Shown here: positions 57,743 through 64,000 of the stretch, one piece after another
How the letters are laid out: every line of letters starts with the position of its first letter
Position numbering within the stretch: position 1 is the stretch's first letter
DNA from: Francisella frigiditurris
GTDB taxonomy: Bacteria; Pseudomonadota; Gammaproteobacteria; Francisellales; Francisellaceae
DNA: 64,000 nucleotides
Direction: 5' to 3'
NCBI RefSeq assembly: GCF_001880225.1
Contig: NZ_CP009654.1
Span: 1,488,001-1,552,000 of the forward strand
Translations under genes and position numbers: made by a program
Notes under the pieces: model-generated
Database searches by the model: none
What the model was told of the DNA's origin: nothing
What the model saw: only the letters and a program-made list of their open reading frames with translations

Positions 57743-58618
57743 ATGAACACAAGAACACTTGAATATATTTTAGCAGTCTATGAAACTCAAAGCTTTATTA
57801 CAGCATCAGAAAAGTGTTTTGTGAGTCAGCCTGCTCTTAGTATGCAGATAAAAAAGTTTGAAGATTCTCTAGATATACAGATATTTGAAAGAAATAGCAA
57901 AAGTATTATTCCCACAAAAATTGGTGAAGAAGTTATTAAGCAGGCTTATAAAATCTTAGAAGAGGTAAAAAACTTAAAAGATTTAGTAAGCTTACATTTA
58001 GAGAATGGAAGAATAAATGTTTCTATCGGAGTAATTCCAACACTAGGCCCTTATCTTATGCCAAACATACTTCCACCTATAAAAGCTAAAATACCAAACA
58101 TTAGTATGTCTATAGTTGAGGAAAAAACTGATACTCTAATAGATATGCTGGAACATGGAAAACTAGACTTTGCAATACTAGCAGATGATATAGAAAATAG
58201 AAATTTTGTTACCAAAAAACTTTTTAAAGATAATTTTTGTTTAGCTGTTTCTACTGACAACCTTTTGTCTAAAGGCAAAGATCTATCTGTAACAGATATT
58301 CAAGAACAAAATTTAATGCTTCTTGATGAGGGCCATTGCATGGGTGATCAAGCTTTAGAATTTTGTTCAACAAATCGCCTATCTTATAACAATAATTTTA
58401 GAGGAAGTAGTTTAGAAACGCTTAGACAAATGGTTTCAGTTGATGAAGGCATAACATTTATACCTAAAATAGCTCAAACAAAAACATCTAAAGTAAAATA
58501 TATAAAGATTAAAAACTCTGACTTTCATAGAAATATTTACTTAGTTATGAGAAAAAGCTCTACTTATAGCACCTTATTTAAAGAACTATCTAAAATTATT
58601 TCTGATAATCATAATTAA
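57743..58618 (+). CDS. oxyR: Hydrogen peroxide-sensing regulator OxyR
   Basis: A 291-residue LysR-type regulator. The N-terminal winged helix spans about 1-60 (FVSQPALSMQIKKFE). The redox pair falls exactly at Cys199 and Cys208 in DEGHCMGDQALEFC, matching E. coli OxyR numbering and wording (GHC...QALxFC). It should switch on peroxide defence on disulfide formation. It is divergent from the peroxiredoxin-SDR-catalase unit, which is the likely regulon core. Length is slightly below the 305-residue norm. Confidence 0.95.
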   Translation: MNTRTLEYILAVYETQSFITASEKCFVSQPALSMQIKKFEDSLDIQIFERNSKSIIPTKIGEEVIKQAYKILEEVKNLKDLVSLHLENGRINVSIGVIPTLGPYLMPNILPPIKAKIPNISMSIVEEKTDTLIDMLEHGKLDFAILADDIENRNFVTKKLFKDNFCLAVSTDNLLSKGKDLSVTDIQEQNLMLLDEGHCMGDQALEFCSTNRLSYNNNFRGSSLETLRQMVSVDEGITFIPKIAQTKTSKVKYIKIKNSDFHRNIYLVMRKSSTYSTLFKELSKIISDNHN

Positions 58619-58669
58619 ATTTAATTCATAATTTTTCATATATATATAAATTTGATACTTTTCTGCCAT

Positions 58670-58694
58670 AAAAAAGCCTTAATCATAAATAAGG
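58670..58694 (-). terminator. Possible terminator of the lysine operon
   Basis: On the minus strand CCTTA-N8-TAAGG is followed by CTTTTTT. It lies 165 bases past the end of the DUF1338 gene. The 5-bp stem is weak. If real, the lysine-operon transcript runs antisense through the small gene at 58738 before stopping. Confidence 0.35.
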
Positions 58695-58737
58695 AACATA
58701 TAGTATTAAACTTGTAAGAACAAAAAGGAGAAAAGAT

Positions 58738-58851
58738 ATGAGAAAAATAGCATTAATATTAACAGCAATATTAGCATTTAGTGCCACTACTATTAATATA
58801 ACCTACGCAATGGGACATAATAGTGATCCCCAAGCAAGAAAACAACTTTAA
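58738..58851 (+). CDS. Short secreted peptide gene (37 aa)
   Basis: A 37-codon frame with a very strong AAAAAGGAG site 7-9 bases before the ATG. Residues 1-24 form a signal peptide (MRKIALILTAILAFSATT then ITYA). The mature part would be only 13 residues, MGHNSDPQARKQL, polar and without Cys. No homologue is known to me. The ribosome site and signal sequence together argue for a real gene; a signal-anchored peptide is the alternative. It ends 7 bases from the convergent DUF1338 gene. Confidence 0.6.
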   Translation: MRKIALILTAILAFSATTINITYAMGHNSDPQARKQL

Positions 58852-58858
58852 TAAAATA

Positions 58859-59662
58859 CTATCTATTCTTAGCATCTGTGCTTTCAAAAATTTTATCTGC
58901 TGATTTAGCTACAAAACCTTGATATAACTTTCCATTTTCATCAGGGTAACGTTTAGCAAACTCATAATAACAGCAAGGTATAGTTTTCTTTCCTTCTATA
59001 AATTTAACCTCTGCCTCACCTGAGACAGTACTTGATTGTTCTAAATAGTCTGCAGGAGTTCCTTTTATTTCTCCTCCTGAAGAGTTTAATACAAATCCAT
59101 TAGATTTAAGGAAATCATTAACCTCAGAAACTTCATTAAAATGTTTAAGGTCATTTATAAAAACAGTGAAATGATTAGCTCTAAATCCAAACACATAAAA
59201 CCAAGCAGCATATTCAGATTCTTCTAAAAGCTTCTGATAAGTTTTATAGCTTATATAACTCCAACTAGCGCCAGATGTTAGCAATGCTTCAGGATCTTTT
59301 ATTAAACTGCTAGGTATTGCCTCAACACAAGCTTTCATAGTCTTTTGTAGAAATGGACTAAATTTACTAACTAATAGCTGACTTATAAATACTTTAGGTT
59401 CATTATGATCTTCATGTTCTAAATGTATTGCTTTTAATTTTTTAACCTCAAAATCATAGTGGCCACAAACTTTATATCCTTTATCTATAAATGGCTTTGC
59501 TAAAACATTTATATCTATCTTAGGATCATCTAAAGTTCTTAAAGCAATATGATCATTAATTGGCTTCTCGCCTTCTTCTACAAATAAATCATGAATCTGT
59601 TTAACATGAGGGTTTGTCTTAACATATTGTTCCCAAAGCTTACCTAAAACTTTAATACTCAT
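58859..59662 (-). CDS. DUF1338 protein, probable 2-oxoadipate dioxygenase/decarboxylase
   Basis: A 267-residue member of DUF1338, the VOC-fold family of HglS, which turns 2-oxoadipate into D-2-hydroxyglutarate using Fe(II) and O2. The expected ligands appear as His38 (HIALRT, with Arg42 for substrate), His164 (ANHFTVFIN) and Glu234 (YYEFAKRYP). It is shorter than P. putida HglS (about 460 aa) and like the compact plant-type homologues. It lies 2 bases after an ALDH7 gene and two genes after a lysine/saccharopine dehydrogenase, which strongly supports a lysine-degradation role. Confidence 0.82.
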   Translation of the reverse strand: MSIKVLGKLWEQYVKTNPHVKQIHDLFVEEGEKPINDHIALRTLDDPKIDINVLAKPFIDKGYKVCGHYDFEVKKLKAIHLEHEDHNEPKVFISQLLVSKFSPFLQKTMKACVEAIPSSLIKDPEALLTSGASWSYISYKTYQKLLEESEYAAWFYVFGFRANHFTVFINDLKHFNEVSEVNDFLKSNGFVLNSSGGEIKGTPADYLEQSSTVSGEAEVKFIEGKKTIPCCYYEFAKRYPDENGKLYQGFVAKSADKIFESTDAKNR

Positions 59663-59664
59663 AA

Positions 59665-61158
59665 TTAATCCTCCAGATTAAATTTAATTCCTTGAGCTAG
59701 TGGCAAATCTTTACCATAGTTAATAGTATTAGTTTGCCTTCTCATATATGCTTTCCAAGCATCTGATCCAGCCTCTCTACCACCACCAGTATCTTTTTCT
59801 CCACCAAAGGCTCCTCCTATTTCAGCTCCAGAAGTTCCTATATTCACATTAGCAATACCACAATCACTCCCAGCTGCTGAAAGGAATCTCTCTGCATTTT
59901 GTAAATTATCTGTAAAGATAGAGCTAGAAAGTCCATAATCAACAGAGTTGTTAATCTCTATCGCTTTCTCTATAGTTTCAAAAGGCATAATATAAAGAAT
60001 TGGACAGAAGTTCTCTTCTTTAACAATATCCATACTATTATTTGCTTCAATAATTGTTGGCTCGACAAAGAACCCCTCTTTATCTAATACTTTTCCACCA
60101 ACTAGAAGTTTGCCACCCTGTTTTTGTGCTTCATTAACTGTACGAGCAAAGTTTTTAACGGAATCCTGATCAATTAATGGTCCCATTAGATTTTTCTGAT
60201 CAAGAGGATCTCCTACTTTAACTTGCTTATATGCATTTACCATTTTTTCTTTTACTGTCTCATAAATCGACTTATGGACTAATAATCTACGAAGAGTAGT
60301 ACAACGTTGCCCAGCTGTTCCAACCGCTCCAAAAACCGCTCCTGGTATAGCTATTTTTAGATTTGCAGTTTCATCTAAGATAGCAGCATTATTACCACCA
60401 AGTTCTAATATACATTTACCTAAACGACTAGCTACTTGTTCTGCTATTTGTTTTCCAACTTTAGTAGAGCCTGTAAATGACACAAGATTTACTCTTCTAT
60501 CGTTTACCATTGCTTTAGATACTTCTATCTCTTTTGAGATCACAGTATAAAACACATCTGGATAGCCATGCTCTTTAATAACTTTTTTACAAATATTTTG
60601 AACTGCAATAGCACATAAAGGCGTTTTCTCAGAAGGTTTCCAAATAACTGTATTACCGCAAATTGCAGCAACAAAAGCATTCCATGACCAAACAGCAACA
60701 GGAAAGTTAAAAGCAGAAATAACTCCAACAATTCCTAACGGGTGCCACTGATCATACATCCTATGTTCAGGACGTTCCGAGTGCATAGTTGAGCCATATA
60801 ACATACGAGATTGACCAACAGCAAAATCTGCCATATCAATCATTTCCTGTACTTCGCCATCACCTTCTTGCTTAGATTTTCCCATTTCTAGAGAAACTAA
60901 AGTGCCTAACGAGTCTTTATTTTTACGTAACTCTTCACCAATCAAGCGAACTAACTCACCACGTTTTGGAGCTGGGTATTTACGCCACTCTAGAAAAGCT
61001 TCTTTAGCTTTATTAATAGCAGCTTCCATGTCAGTTAAATTTTCGTTTTTAACTTTAGCTAATAGTTTTCCATTTGCTGGATTAAAAGTTTCTATAGAAT
61101 CAGAAAATTGGTTTTTAAGTTTTTCCAAACCCATTCCTAATTTAGCTATTTCATACAT
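59665..61158 (-). CDS. Alpha-aminoadipate semialdehyde dehydrogenase (ALDH7 family)
   Basis: A 497-residue aldehyde dehydrogenase. Catalytic Cys286 is in GQRCTTLRR and Glu252 in [10 protein letters not shown]. The segments [17 protein letters not shown] and [13 protein letters not shown] are characteristic of ALDH7A1/antiquitin, which oxidises 2-aminoadipate-6-semialdehyde to 2-aminoadipate. It is the middle gene of the presumed lysine operon, 29 bases after the first gene. Betaine-aldehyde-type activity is an alternative. Confidence 0.9.
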   Translation of the reverse strand: MYEIAKLGMGLEKLKNQFSDSIETFNPANGKLLAKVKNENLTDMEAAINKAKEAFLEWRKYPAPKRGELVRLIGEELRKNKDSLGTLVSLEMGKSKQEGDGEVQEMIDMADFAVGQSRMLYGSTMHSERPEHRMYDQWHPLGIVGVISAFNFPVAVWSWNAFVAAICGNTVIWKPSEKTPLCAIAVQNICKKVIKEHGYPDVFYTVISKEIEVSKAMVNDRRVNLVSFTGSTKVGKQIAEQVASRLGKCILELGGNNAAILDETANLKIAIPGAVFGAVGTAGQRCTTLRRLLVHKSIYETVKEKMVNAYKQVKVGDPLDQKNLMGPLIDQDSVKNFARTVNEAQKQGGKLLVGGKVLDKEGFFVEPTIIEANNSMDIVKEENFCPILYIMPFETIEKAIEINNSVDYGLSSSIFTDNLQNAERFLSAAGSDCGIANVNIGTSGAEIGGAFGGEKDTGGGREAGSDAWKAYMRRQTNTINYGKDLPLAQGIKFNLED

Positions 61159-61187
61159 AATAGATCACCTTAGTTATTTTTTAATAT

Positions 61188-62297
61188 TTAAACTGCTTGA
61201 ACAAGTAAGCCCTCATTCTCATAATATTTACCAAAACGATTATTATAGAAATCTTTCAAAGTAATAGATTCTTGATTTACAAAACCTTTTGGAAAGTAGT
61301 TATTTAATACTAGATCAATTGTTACACACAAGCTTGTTGCTGTTGTCATCTGTAAAGCAGAGAAATGTTTTTCGTACATTTTTCTTGATGGAAATTTTTG
61401 AGCGTAGTGCCTTTCAGCTCTTACTCCTTTACGAATACCATCTACGGAAACATATATAAGTACTATATCTTGGTTTATTCTTGGTATCGCATTTTCCATT
61501 ATTTTTACCATTAGATTTAGATCACTTCCTAATTTCATATCCTCCATTAAGAATTTCATCTTTTCGCAATGACCAGGATGTCTAATACTTTTATAATTTA
61601 TATTTTTCACCTTACCTTTATATGTCTCTATCATTGAGCCAATACCACCAGAAGTATTAAAAGCTTCATAAGTTAGACCATCAATTTTTATTTCTTCTAC
61701 ATCTGCTAATGGTGCTAGAACTCTCTCTTGTCCATCCACAACACCATTACATGGTTTTGCATATTCATTAACTAAGCCTTCAGTTGACCAGGTTAAACCA
61801 TACTGTAAAGTGTTTGATACGTTTAAAGGTAAAGCTCCCACTCTCATTCGAACAGTATCTACAGAATCAAATTCTTGCATAAGGTGATTTGTAACTATAC
61901 TTATAAATCCTGGAGCTAATCCACATTGTGGAGCAAAGATTGCATTAGATTTTTGTGATAACTCTCTAATTATATTAGTAGTTTCAACATCCTCTGTTAA
62001 ATCAAAATAATTAACTTCAATTTCTTTAGCTAATTTTGCTATTTCCGTATTACAAAAAAATGGAAGACAAGAGACAATCGAGCCTATCTGATTATTTTTT
62101 ATATATTCAGTTATTTCTTGTTTGTTATTAGCATCTAATTCTATATATATTAAATTATCTTTATGTTTATCTAATTTAGGCTTACTATGTGGAATAACCC
62201 TATCTGCTAAATGAATGATATAACTGCCTGACTCAACTAGTAGACAACTTGCTAAAGTCCCAACTCTACCAGCACCTAAAACTAATAAATTTTGCAT
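61188..62297 (-). CDS. Saccharopine/lysine 6-dehydrogenase-family protein
   Basis: A 369-residue enzyme of the saccharopine dehydrogenase superfamily. The N-terminal Rossmann motif is VLGAGRVG (residues 6-13), followed by SCLPFF, FDLTEDVETT and PQCGLAPGFISI, the NAD(P)/substrate core. Relatives are saccharopine reductase (Lys9, about 450 aa) and L-lysine 6-dehydrogenase (about 385 aa); the length and the absence of a partner LKR gene favour the latter. Either would deliver 2-aminoadipate semialdehyde to the next gene product. It heads the operon. Confidence 0.82.
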   Translation of the reverse strand: MQNLLVLGAGRVGTLASCLLVESGSYIIHLADRVIPHSKPKLDKHKDNLIYIELDANNKQEITEYIKNNQIGSIVSCLPFFCNTEIAKLAKEIEVNYFDLTEDVETTNIIRELSQKSNAIFAPQCGLAPGFISIVTNHLMQEFDSVDTVRMRVGALPLNVSNTLQYGLTWSTEGLVNEYAKPCNGVVDGQERVLAPLADVEEIKIDGLTYEAFNTSGGIGSMIETYKGKVKNINYKSIRHPGHCEKMKFLMEDMKLGSDLNLMVKIMENAIPRINQDIVLIYVSVDGIRKGVRAERHYAQKFPSRKMYEKHFSALQMTTATSLCVTIDLVLNNYFPKGFVNQESITLKDFYNNRFGKYYENEGLLVQAV

Positions 62298-62397
62298 AGA
62301 GAATCCCTATATCAGTAAAGGTATATAATCCATTCTATAGTGGAAAGCTCTCTTATAAAAGAATTATGCGCTTTAAATAGGAATAAATAAGAAAAAT

Positions 62398-63507
62398 TTA
62401 AAAGGTTACTATAGTTCTAATATTGTTATGCATTTCTTCAAAGCCTTTATTAATATCATCTATTTTAATGTTTGATGTAATTAATTTATCTATATTAATT
62501 CTGCCATCCATATACCAATCAACTATTTCTGGCACATCTGTACGACCTCTCATTCCACCAAAGGCTGAGCCTTTCCAAGTTCGACCTGTAACTAGCTGAA
62601 ATGGTCTTGTGCTTATTTCCTCTCCTGCTCCAGCCACTCCGATTATGACACTTTCACCCCAACCTTTATGAACACACTCAAGGGCTTGCCTCATTACTTT
62701 TACATTTCCTATACACTCAAAGCTATAGTCAGCTCCTCCACCAGTCAGTCTCACTAGATGGCTAACTAAGTCTTCATCTATTTCATTAGGGTTTACAAAG
62801 TCTGTCATACCAAACTTGGCTGCTAAATTTTTCTTAGCATTATTTGTATCAACTCCGATTATTTGTCCAGCTCCAACCAGTTTTGCTCCTTGGATTACAT
62901 TAAGACCAATACCACCTAGACCGAATACCACCACGCTAGAACCTGCTTCAACATTTGCCGTTTTGACTACGGCACCAACACCTGTGGTAACTCCACAACC
63001 TATATAGCAAACCTTATCTAATGGTGCATCTTTTCTTATCTTAGCTACAGCTATCTCTGGTAATACTGTATAGTTTGAAAAAGTTGAGCAACCCATATAA
63101 TGAAAAATTTCTCGTCCATCAGAGCTTGAAAATCTACTTGTTCCATCAGGCATTAAACCTTTACCTTGTGTCTCTCTTATAGCTTGGCATAAGTTAGTTT
63201 TAGGATTTAGACAATACTCACAATTTCTACATTCTGGAGTATATAAAGCTATTACATGATCACCAGGTTTAACACTAGTGACATTCTTGCCAACCTCAAC
63301 AACTACTCCTGCTCCTTCATGCCCTAATATAGAAGGAAAGAGTCCCTCAGGATCTCTACCAGAAAGAGTGTAAGCATCTGTATGACAAATACCTGTTGCT
63401 TTGATCTCGATAAGAACTTCATTGTCTTTAGGTAATGAAACATTCACTATCTCTATTGATAATGGAGCTTTTGCTTCCCATGCTACTGCTGCTTTTGACT
63501 TGATCAT
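62398..63507 (-). CDS. frmA: S-(hydroxymethyl)glutathione dehydrogenase / class III alcohol dehydrogenase
   Basis: A 369-residue zinc alcohol dehydrogenase. [20 protein letters not shown] and GHEGAG give catalytic Cys/His, [15 protein letters not shown] the structural zinc set, and [14 protein letters not shown] the NAD loop. [13 protein letters not shown] is class III. It oxidises S-hydroxymethylglutathione (formaldehyde detoxification) and reduces S-nitrosoglutathione. No ribosome site is visible before the ATG; a large hairpin ends 6 bases upstream instead. It is upstream of the lysine operon on the same strand, 100 bases away. Confidence 0.94.
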   Translation of the reverse strand: MIKSKAAVAWEAKAPLSIEIVNVSLPKDNEVLIEIKATGICHTDAYTLSGRDPEGLFPSILGHEGAGVVVEVGKNVTSVKPGDHVIALYTPECRNCEYCLNPKTNLCQAIRETQGKGLMPDGTSRFSSSDGREIFHYMGCSTFSNYTVLPEIAVAKIRKDAPLDKVCYIGCGVTTGVGAVVKTANVEAGSSVVVFGLGGIGLNVIQGAKLVGAGQIIGVDTNNAKKNLAAKFGMTDFVNPNEIDEDLVSHLVRLTGGGADYSFECIGNVKVMRQALECVHKGWGESVIIGVAGAGEEISTRPFQLVTGRTWKGSAFGGMRGRTDVPEIVDWYMDGRINIDKLITSNIKIDDINKGFEEMHNNIRTIVTF

Positions 63508-63513
63508 AATGAA

Positions 63514-63558
63514 AAAAATAACTTTAAAATATTATCAAATATTAACAAAGTTATTTTT
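63514..63558 (-). terminator. 12-bp perfect hairpin before frmA, terminator or leader structure
   Basis: AAAAATAACTTT at 63514-63525 and exact complement AAAGTTATTTTT at 63547-63558 enclose a 21-base loop which itself holds AATATT twice. On the minus strand the stem runs into a T-rich tract and then the frmA ATG at 63507. It lies 55 bases after the DUF1328 stop, so it can terminate that transcript; its place over the frmA start region also suggests translational control. Confidence 0.5.
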
Positions 63559-63612
63559 ATTTAATAGTAATTTCTAGTAGAAAATAAGTAGATGTGATTT
63601 ATTTTAAATAAT

Positions 63613-63783
63613 CTATTTTTTTAATTTTCCAAGTAAAGAAAAAATTAAAGATCCAACAAATAGCACGATAAATATAATAAAAACAATTTTTGCAAGAGTT
63701 GCAGCAAGCCCTGCTATTCCAGAAAAACCAAAAAGTGCAGCTACTATTGCTACGACTAAAAATACAAGTGTCCAATATAACAT
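63613..63783 (-). CDS. DUF1328 (YtjA-like) small membrane protein (56 aa)
   Basis: A 56-residue protein starting [20 protein letters not shown] and ending LLGKLKK, with two transmembrane helices (about 5-22 and 30-52) joined by SGIAGLA. This matches the UPF0391/YtjA family of about 55 residues, whose role is unknown but which is often linked to stress. The ATG at 63783 has GGAG 8 bases upstream and a near-ideal promoter. A 74-aa frame covering the same bases in another phase is not real. Confidence 0.85.
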   Translation of the reverse strand: MLYWTLVFLVVAIVAALFGFSGIAGLAATLAKIVFIIFIVLFVGSLIFSLLGKLKK

Positions 63784-63847
63784 AATCCATTCTCCTCTCT
63801 TTTATTTTTGTAAATATTTTCAATAAAAATAGTTTAATGTTATGAAA

Positions 63848-63886
63848 ATTATATCATTGCCAATTTTTTTGTCAATATTTGACAAA
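63848..63886 (-). promoter_or_regulatory. Strong sigma-70 promoter with palindrome over the -35
   Basis: On the minus strand a perfect TTGACA at 63875-63870 and a perfect TATAAT at 63853-63848 are 16 bases apart, upstream of the DUF1328 gene. TTTGTCAATATTTGACAAA (63868-63886) is a perfect 8-bp inverted repeat with a 3-base loop that includes the -35. TGACAAAAT occurs again at 63892-63900, so the site may be controlled. Confidence 0.65.
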
Positions 63887-63917
63887 GCATATGACAAAAT
63901 AAAAAGTAGTGATTAAT

Positions 63918-64000
63918 TTAAATTTCCCAGCCAGTTACTTCATAGCCTTTTTTCTTTAAGCAAATTTCTATAAACTTTTGATCCGAATCATCTGACCCTA
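63918..64000 (-). CDS. C-terminal end of an unidentified gene
   Basis: The minus strand from the right edge is open for 26 residues ending GYEVTGWEI and a TAA stop at 63918-63920. No start codon is present in this frame, so the gene extends beyond the window. The short, polar, Asp/Lys-rich tail is not enough for a family call. Confidence 0.5.
   Translation of the reverse strand, partial: GSDDSDQKFIEICLKKKGYEVTGWEI

Noticed and set aside
61188-62297. Possible homoserine or carboxynorspermidine dehydrogenase instead of a lysine-pathway enzyme
   Set aside because: Carboxynorspermidine dehydrogenase is in the same superfamily, but the adjacent ALDH7 and DUF1338 genes fit lysine catabolism and no polyamine gene is nearby.
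63599-63823. A 74-residue reading frame on the minus strand rich in Cys, Phe and Trp
   Set aside because: It is the out-of-phase shadow of the 56-residue DUF1328 gene, which has family-typical sequence, a ribosome site and a promoter.

Overview
The window is about 64 kb of very AT-rich, densely packed chromosomal DNA from a gammaproteobacterium of the family Francisellaceae. The best markers are an AcpA-type respiratory-burst acid phosphatase, a Francisella-type DUF3573 outer-membrane protein next to it, a ribonucleotide reductase small subunit with an N-terminal glutaredoxin domain, and a dacA-ybeD-lipB cluster. The monofunctional catalase and the lysine-degradation genes make an environmental or fish-associated lineage as plausible as F. 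tularensis, but I cannot assign a species. I see no rRNA, tRNA, CRISPR array, insertion sequence, prophage or classical defence island. No intergenic gap exceeds about 220 bases.

Layout, left to right. Positions 1-3.9 kb: the 3'-truncated glyS on the minus strand, divergent from tatD-like and recF. 3.9-5.7 kb: a secreted Ntn hydrolase and two small secreted proteins around a palindromic operator candidate. 5.7-12 kb: a minus-strand operon ispG-pgeF-aminopeptidase-NUC1 endonuclease-pentapeptide-like membrane protein. 12-17.4 kb: a Nif3-like protein, a membrane protein, an amino-sugar isomerase/deaminase with a sugar transporter, and a cystine-type symporter. 17.3-23.3 kb: one long minus-strand operon kdsC-lptC-lptA-lptB-FAH hydrolase-phosphorylase/esterase fusion-truA, which joins Kdo and LPS export with metabolic genes. 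23.4-31.3 kb: ppa, dacA-ybeD-lipB, mdh and the nrdA-grxA-(Grx)nrdB reductase operon.

31.3-45 kb is rich in envelope genes: dnaQ with a VanY-like peptidase and a lipoprotein, two related outer-membrane proteins plus a small secreted protein sharing a short EMxEG motif, ahpC, DUF3573 protein and acpA, a HAD phosphatase, and an ArnT-like glycosyltransferase. 45-55 kb: hslVU behind a candidate heat-shock promoter, a second secreted Ntn hydrolase, a flavin/Fe-S D-lactate dehydrogenase, serC-cmk, a cupin and a long adenosine deaminase-like protein. 55-58.6 kb: a peroxide-defence unit (peroxiredoxin, SDR, catalase) divergent from oxyR, with a palindrome between them. 58.7-62.3 kb: a 37-residue secreted peptide gene, then a three-gene operon that reads as a lysine to 2-oxoadipate to 2-hydroxyglutarate route. 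The right end has a class III alcohol dehydrogenase, a DUF1328 membrane peptide with a near-perfect promoter, and the tail of an unidentified gene.

Most operons overlap or sit a few bases apart, and nearly all convergent pairs end within 20 bases of each other or overlap. The most unusual items are the nucleoside phosphorylase/esterase fusion, the lysine operon with a DUF1338 dioxygenase, the EMxEG envelope family, and several strong inverted repeats at promoters and start codons.
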